Below the pieces are notes generated by a model, which was given only the letters and a program-made list of their open reading frames with translations, was not told the origin of the DNA and ran no database searches. Shown here piece after piece: positions 6,860-10,183 of a stretch of 10,183 nucleotides of DNA. Origin of the DNA: Pseudomonadota bacterium (GTDB taxonomy: Bacteria; Desulfobacterota; JADFVX01); contig JADFVX010000032.1 in NCBI GenBank assembly GCA_015222755.1, forward strand, positions 1 to 10,183, in the 5' to 3' direction. Numbering within the stretch: the stretch's first letter is position 1; the number at the start of each line of letters is the position of its first letter. A program made the position numbers and the translations under genes.

Positions 6860-7288
6860 TACCAGCCTTTAGGGTCTACCTTTAAAGACCTTAAATAGCA
6901 ATATAAAAACCACATGCCATTCACTATTGAAAGCTTCACAATATCATTTTTGAGCAGGGAAAGCGTCTTGTGAGAAACCAGACAATTCAGGACGACGCAA
7001 GGCCCTGAAGCATTTTTAAGCCCCTAGGTACTCGCAGAGCAAATGCACCTTTATGTTATAGAGTTTGTCCTCACGAAACTCAGGACATATCGCCTTGCTA
7101 ACAAGGACTGAAATAAAACATTAAGGCCCTAAGAGCCCCCGGCAAAGCCGTTGGTTCATCCAGGGGAATTGTCTTTATAGACCCTGATTAATAATCCGGC
7201 AGAACCAGATAAAACGAAAAGCTTAAACCTTAGAGTTCAAAACTTAAAATTGGATTCAGAAGATTCCTTAAAAATCACCCAAATATAT
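6860..7288. other. Gene-free intergenic region with several small hairpins
   Basis: The 429 bases between the outer-membrane protein gene and cheR contain no convincing gene; reading frames are short and broken on both strands. Several small perfect or near-perfect hairpins are visible: CCTTG/CAAGG with loop CTAA at 7093-7106, GTCCT/AGGAC at 7067-7086, and CGGC/GCCG with loop AAA at 7140-7150 set inside a CCCC/GGGG pair. A GCGTC/GACGC pair spans 6963-6998. A 9-bp inverted repeat, AGACAATTC, lies at 6980-6988 and 7166-7174. The region may hold a structured leader, a small RNA or a decayed repeat element. None of these can be chosen from the sequence alone. Confidence 0.4.
6897..6912 (-). promoter_or_regulatory. 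Candidate sigma-54 (-24/-12) promoter of cheR block
   Basis: The minus strand reads TGGTTTTTATATTGCT. The TGG and TTGC elements have the 12-base GG-to-GC distance required for sigma-54. The -12 half (TTGCT) is good; the -24 half (TGGTTT instead of TGGCAC) is poor. It would give a leader of roughly 45 nt before cheR. No enhancer site or activator gene was identified, so this is tentative. Confidence 0.3.
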
Positions 7289-8020
7289 TTAGAAATTCAT
7301 AGTCATATTGACGCCGGCATAAAACTCCTTGTCGTCGTTGTCAACGCTTGCAGACCTGATGGCCCTTTCTGCGTCGTTACTGAGTGCAAAGCTATAGGCC
7401 ATCTTCGGCTCCAGTATTACATTCTTGGCAATGTTCATCGTGTATGATGCCGTAAGTTCACTGTTATACCAGTTTGTAAACTCACCCCCCATGACCTTGT
7501 TCTCTATATTGAGGCTGGCGGAAGCCCCGAAGTGAAGAGAAGAATCCTCATCCAGGCTTATATCATGTCCTACTGACATTACAAGGAAACCACCATCGCC
7601 CTCATCAAAGTCAAGGTAGAGTGTCACTGTAGGCGCAAGATACATCTCCAATGCGGCAGAAATATAAAGCTCCTGAGTATCATCTGCATCCTTAAGGGCG
7701 TAGTAGATATAACCGGCATCGATTGACATGCCTTCCGATTCTACAGAATAGTTCAAGGTGACATCGACTTCATTGTTACGGTTCCTCTTCAGATCATAAT
7801 TTGACCATATGTTGAGGGTTAGATTGTCCTTGGTAGAATGTATCGAAGGCTGAACGACTCCGTCATCACCAAGGTTTTGTCCTCGCCACACATAATTAGT
7901 CAAGACATCGACCGAAGCATACCCGTATACACCTTCCGCCTTTGCCTTATCAGGCAATCCTGCAGATACCATTAAAGATAGCAGTAAGAAAACCCCCAGC
8001 ACACGACTAAATTTCTGCAT
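7289..8020 (-). CDS. Small outer-membrane beta-barrel protein, TorF/Gcw_chp-like
   Basis: A 243-residue exported protein. A signal peptide (MQKFSRVLGVFLLLSLMVSA and following) ends at AKA, with probable cleavage after Ala28. The mature protein begins with GYASVDVLTNYVWRGQNL, close to the TNYxxRG start of the TorF/Gcw_chp family. It continues as repeated short amphipathic beta strands separated by Asp/Asn-rich turns, ending in a terminal Phe (VNMTMNF), as expected for outer-membrane barrels. The function of the family is not settled; transport of a small substrate is the usual suggestion. It has its own strong ribosome site (GGAGGA, 8025-8030) and follows the cheW terminator, so it is probably expressed independently of cheW. 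Its location between cheW and cheR hints at a shared physiological role, but nothing proves one. Confidence 0.7.
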   Translation of the reverse strand: MQKFSRVLGVFLLLSLMVSAGLPDKAKAEGVYGYASVDVLTNYVWRGQNLGDDGVVQPSIHSTKDNLTLNIWSNYDLKRNRNNEVDVTLNYSVESEGMSIDAGYIYYALKDADDTQELYISAALEMYLAPTVTLYLDFDEGDGGFLVMSVGHDISLDEDSSLHFGASASLNIENKVMGGEFTNWYNSELTASYTMNIAKNVILEPKMAYSFALSNDAERAIRSASVDNDDKEFYAGVNMTMNF

Positions 8021-8059
8021 TCATTCCTCCAAAAGGTTTGTTAAAAACAGGCACTTCTG

Positions 8060-8088
8060 ATATTAAATAAAAAAAGGGGCCCTGACAA
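8060..8088 (-). promoter_or_regulatory. Probable sigma-70-type promoter of the TorF-like gene
   Basis: Minus-strand -35 TTGTCA (8083-8088, five of six to consensus) and -10 TAATAT (8060-8065, four of six) are separated by exactly 17 bases. The -35 box lies inside the terminator stem of cheW and the spacer includes its T-run. Predicted transcription would start about 30 nt before the ATG at 8020. Confidence 0.4.
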
Positions 8089-8112
8089 GCTAAAACAGCC
8101 TGCACAGAGCCC
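8069..8112 (-). terminator. Rho-independent terminator after cheW
   Basis: On the minus strand the stem GGGCTCTG / CAGGGCCC (8105-8112 with 8077-8084) has one U-G pair and encloses an inner AGGCT/AGCTT hairpin. It is followed by CTTTTTTT (7 T). It starts 37 bp after the cheW stop codon and should end the receptor-porin-cheW transcript. Confidence 0.8.
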
Positions 8113-8148
8113 GAAATATATATACTAAACCTATCGCGGCTCTTTTTT

Positions 8149-8637
8149 CTAAGTAAGCTTTTCAAGTGCAACAAGCTCCTCGGCGGAAAGGACCTTGTCT
8201 ATCTCCAGCAGTATTTTTACGTTCCCGTCGACCTTCCCCATACCCAGGATATAGTCCGTGTTGAGTTCCGAACCGAAGCTTGGGGGAGGCTCAATATCAT
8301 TGCCATTTATATCGAGAACCTCAGAGACAGTATCGACAACTATCCCCATAAGCGTACCTTTTACATCAACTACTATTATACAGGTCTTCTGGTCATATTC
8401 CCCTTCGGGAAGACCGAACTTTAGCCTTAGATCGATGACAGAAATGACCTGCCCGCGAAGGTTAATAACACCTTTAACATATGAAGGCGTCTGCGGTACG
8501 GGGGTTATATTCATTATCCCCATTATCTCCCTCACCTTAAGTATCTCAAGGCCGTACTCCTCATTTTGCAGAAGAAAGGTCAGAAACTTCCCGCCTTCTA
8601 CATCACCAACTTCTATGTTTTGTGCTGCCTCTGCCAT
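8149..8637 (-). CDS. cheW: CheW, chemotaxis coupling protein
   Basis: A 162-residue adaptor that links chemoreceptor signalling tips to the kinase CheA. A short variable N-terminus leads into a single CheW domain (about 16-155). It carries KFLTFLLQNEEYGLEILKVREI, then the characteristic TPVPQTPSYVKGVINLRGQVISVIDL (45-70) with the conserved G-x-x-N-L-R-G turn, GIVVDTVSEVL (98-108) and YILGMGKVDG (128-137). There is no fused receiver or second domain. An in-frame ATG at 8650-8652 exists, but AAGGAGG (8642-8648) sits just before ATG 8635-8637, so the shorter start is used. It follows the porin gene by 108 bp, with a hairpin in the gap and no obvious terminator, and is followed by a strong terminator. 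CheA is not encoded in the window. Confidence 0.96.
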   Translation of the reverse strand: MAEAAQNIEVGDVEGGKFLTFLLQNEEYGLEILKVREIMGIMNITPVPQTPSYVKGVINLRGQVISVIDLRLKFGLPEGEYDQKTCIIVVDVKGTLMGIVVDTVSEVLDINGNDIEPPPSFGSELNTDYILGMGKVDGNVKILLEIDKVLSAEELVALEKLT

Positions 8638-8641
8638 ATTT

Positions 8642-8648
8642 CCTCCTT
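8642..8648 (-). promoter_or_regulatory. Ribosome binding site of cheW (decides start)
   Basis: AAGGAGG on the minus strand is four bases before ATG 8635-8637. The upstream in-frame ATG overlaps this element and has no site of its own. Confidence 0.85.
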
Positions 8649-8674
8649 CCATTAAATCCCGTTTTTTGGACTTA

Positions 8675-8722
8675 TGGTTCCATCACGCCCTTTCTACCCT
8701 GCAACCAGGTCGCCGAGGGTAG
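8675..8722 (-). promoter_or_regulatory. Hairpin with potential pseudoknot in the cheW leader
   Basis: On the minus strand CTACCCT (8716-8722) pairs perfectly with AGGGTAG (8694-8700) around a 15-nt loop. The loop holds TGGTT (8703-8707), which is complementary to AACCA downstream (8675-8679), so an H-type pseudoknot is possible. It ends about 27 nt before the cheW ribosome site. No T-run follows, so it is not a terminator. It matches no riboswitch class that I can recognise. Confidence 0.35.
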
Positions 8723-8745
8723 ACAGGCCATTATTTCAGGTTTTC

Positions 8746-9933
8746 TTAAAACTCTATTGCGAGTTCTGCTGTTATGGTATCGTAATCATCCCCGCTATCG
8801 TCATCATACTCAGCACTCATATACTCAAATATAACTGTAGTGCCTTTAAGGACCTCACAGGAAGCCGCGATACCCATTCGATCCTCAAAGCTGCCTGCCT
8901 CATCAGACTCTTCCCAGCGCACTGCGACTTCAGACTTATCACCTATAGCAAGTGCCAGTTCTACATTAGTCGCTGAAGGCCTGTCTCTTAATCCATCCGT
9001 GTTTGCATCAAAATCAGCTATTTGAAAATCCTCTACCGCAGAAAGGTGCTCCAGCTCCAGAGTCAATGGGCCAAGAGTGGCACTGAGAAAGGCACTGTAG
9101 GCATCATTAGTGTCAGCAACTGGAAGCGCAGCTCCTGCCGCACCTGTTATATCATTATCCGTATCGGCCATATCCGAGATATAGGAGGCACCGATAGTAA
9201 ATCCTTCTACAGGGCTGATCGTCAGGCTTGCAACGACATCTCCTATCTCATCTTCGTCACCGAATTCATCGACATCTCCGTTGTAGACACCGACAGAAAG
9301 CTCAAATACATCATTGCTGTAGCCGAGCACAACAGCCGTTTCACGAGTTTCACCCAGATCCAGCGTCATCGGATCGGTTATGAAGTGGGAGTTGAACATC
9401 CCGAAGGGGACGTACATCTTACCTGCAGTAAGCGAGATCCCATAATCTGAAGTAATGGTGATCGTCCCTTCATCAACTACTACATCTTCATCATCTTCAT
9501 ATAGAAAGAGGATATGCCCTTCTACATTGTCATTGACCTTGGCATCTATGCCAAGCTCAACTGTAGAAAGGGTGATATCAGATGTATCCCTTGAAGCAGG
9601 TGGAACAAGAAGTGCAGCCTGGTCATCTTTTACACTCACCGCATCGATCTCTATCAGTCCGCTGATAGAAACATTTTCAAGGATACCAGGTTTAGGCTTT
9701 TCTGCCTCCAGTTTGGCAATCTTCTCCTCAAGGCTTGTGATCTTCATTCCCAAGCTTTCCACTTCAAGGTCACTATCCGTTTCAAGGTTACTACTTTTAG
9801 TGTTAGCTTCCTCCAGTTTGGTAATTTTCTCCTCAAGCCTTTTGATTTTTGTTCCCAGGCTCTCCGCAAAAGACAGTTGAGGGACAAGAAAGAATCCCAT
9901 GAGCAAGGCAACAATAAACTTCGACTTCTCCAT
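8746..9933 (-). CDS. LbtU-like outer-membrane porin with N-terminal coiled coil
   Basis: A 395-residue exported protein. A signal peptide MEKSKFIVALLMGFFLVPQ and LSFA is cleaved after Ala23. A coiled coil at about 24-80 is built from two copies of SLGxKIxxLEEKIxKLE, 35 residues apart. A barrel of about 300 residues follows, opening with VSISGLIEIDAVS (88-100). The segments DTSDITLSTVELGIDA, VDEGTITI, LTAGKMYVPFGMF and DPMTLDLGETRETAVVLGY are typical of the LbtU family, named for a Legionella legiobactin uptake protein. Acidic turns are frequent and the protein ends in Phe. Whether this member handles a siderophore is unknown; many family members are annotated only by homology. It lies 71 bp after a chemoreceptor gene and before cheW. 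ATG 9931-9933 is chosen over an upstream ATG because it gives a clean signal peptide and has AAGGAG seven bases away. Confidence 0.82.
   Translation of the reverse strand: MEKSKFIVALLMGFFLVPQLSFAESLGTKIKRLEEKITKLEEANTKSSNLETDSDLEVESLGMKITSLEEKIAKLEAEKPKPGILENVSISGLIEIDAVSVKDDQAALLVPPASRDTSDITLSTVELGIDAKVNDNVEGHILFLYEDDEDVVVDEGTITITSDYGISLTAGKMYVPFGMFNSHFITDPMTLDLGETRETAVVLGYSNDVFELSVGVYNGDVDEFGDEDEIGDVVASLTISPVEGFTIGASYISDMADTDNDITGAAGAALPVADTNDAYSAFLSATLGPLTLELEHLSAVEDFQIADFDANTDGLRDRPSATNVELALAIGDKSEVAVRWEESDEAGSFEDRMGIAASCEVLKGTTVIFEYMSAEYDDDSGDDYDTITAELAIEF
9706..9865 (-). repeat. Tandem duplication encoding the porin coiled coil
   Basis: Two 55-bp segments, 9706-9760 and 9811-9865, are 105 bp (35 codons) apart and identical at 46 of 55 positions. 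Both encode SLGxKIxxLEEKIxKLE. The offset is a multiple of seven residues, so the heptad register is kept through both copies. Confidence 0.8.
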
Positions 9934-9940
9934 TTTCCAT

Positions 9941-9946
9941 CTCCTT
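9941..9946 (-). promoter_or_regulatory. Ribosome binding site of the porin (decides start)
   Basis: AAGGAG on the minus strand lies seven bases before ATG 9931-9933, supporting the start that directly precedes the signal peptide. Confidence 0.75.
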
Positions 9947-10004
9947 TTTAAATTCCTATTCAGCAATCTACTATTTCCTATGTGAGACAAAAAATAGTGC
10001 CTTC

Positions 10005-10183
10005 CTAAAATTCCTTGAAATCTTCATCGTTCATTGGTATGACCTCTTCGGGATTTACATCCCTCGTACTTTTCTGTGCCGGTACAGGGGCGTGTGCCGT
10101 CTTTGCATGCGGCAAGGCTTTGACCGTATTGACCACCCTGGATCTCGCCGCAGCCTTGGCAGACCCAGCTCTATCTCTACGCT
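10005..10183 (-). CDS. Methyl-accepting chemotaxis protein, C-terminal tail (partial)
   Basis: The minus-strand frame is open from the window edge to TAG at 10005-10007, giving 58 residues. The tail is basic and Ala/Pro-rich (RRDRAGSAKAAARSRVV, then KALPHAKTAHAPVPAQK). It ends with NPEEVIPMNDEDFKEF. Flexible tails ending in acidic EEVIPxxDxDFxxF are common on chemoreceptors of delta-proteobacteria-like species. The last five residues, DFKEF, resemble the aromatic-x-x-aromatic pentapeptide (NWETF in Escherichia coli) that docks CheR and CheB. The signalling domain itself is outside the window, so the call rests on this tail and on the neighbouring che genes. It is the first visible gene of the transcript that continues into the porin and cheW. 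Confidence 0.7.
   Translation of the reverse strand, partial: RRDRAGSAKAAARSRVVNTVKALPHAKTAHAPVPAQKSTRDVNPEEVIPMNDEDFKEF

Noticed and set aside
6864..7125. Short minus-strand peptides in the cheR-upstream gap, including a 34-codon stop-to-stop stretch containing CPEFREDKLYNIKVHLL
   Set aside because: It looks complex enough to be a gene remnant, but it has no ATG or ribosome site, and open runs this short are expected by chance.
7130..7170. GGCAAAGCC segment as part of a cyclic-di-GMP (GEMM) riboswitch
   Set aside because: The flanking conserved stem and the tetraloop/receptor elements of that class were not found.
6980..7174. 9-bp inverted repeat AGACAATTC as ends of a miniature transposable element
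   Set aside because: No target-site duplication flanks the ends, and a 9-bp match in about 430 bp is not rare.
9970..9998. ACTATTT/AAATAGT inverted repeat between the receptor and porin genes as an operator or Fur site
   Set aside because: It does not match the Fur consensus, and a 7-bp A-T-rich inverted repeat is common; no regulator can be assigned.

Overview
The window comes from a Gram-negative bacterium: four of its genes encode outer-membrane or envelope proteins with signal peptides or C-terminal aromatic residues. The base composition looks moderate in GC by eye. The protein styles (an LbtU-like porin with an N-terminal coiled coil, chemoreceptor tails ending in an acidic F-x-x-F motif, SpoIIE/HATPase/receiver fusions) resemble Desulfobacterota- or Nitrospirota-type genomes. 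That placement is an impression, not a demonstrated taxonomy.

Nearly everything lies on the minus strand, so genes are transcribed from high to low coordinates. The order is: the C-terminal tail of a methyl-accepting chemotaxis protein (right edge), an LbtU-like porin, cheW followed by a strong intrinsic terminator, a small TorF/Gcw_chp-type outer-membrane protein with its own likely promoter, and a gene-free stretch of about 430-450 bp. Next comes a compact adaptation block: cheR, a histidine-kinase-like gene, cheD, a second cheD-like gene and cheB. The last gene is an 811-residue membrane SpoIIE-type phosphatase fused to an RsbW-type ATPase and a receiver. At the left edge the end of a plus-strand outer-membrane barrel gene converges on the phosphatase gene with 13 bp between stops.

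The core genes are the receptor-modification arm of a chemosensory pathway. CheR methylates receptor glutamates, CheB demethylates or deamidates them, CheD deamidates receptor glutamines, and CheW couples receptors to CheA. No cheA or cheY is present in the window; they must lie outside it or be shared with another cluster.

Two members of this block appear to have lost a catalytic residue while keeping the rest of their fold. The kinase-like protein has Asn (AAT) where the phosphorylated His of the H-box should be, yet keeps its N, G1, F and G2 boxes. The second CheD has Ser (TCG) where the nucleophilic Cys should be, yet keeps the His at the correct spacing. Together with the phosphatase fusion, this suggests a modified adaptation module with non-catalytic or regulatory paralogs. 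That is the most interesting aspect of the window.
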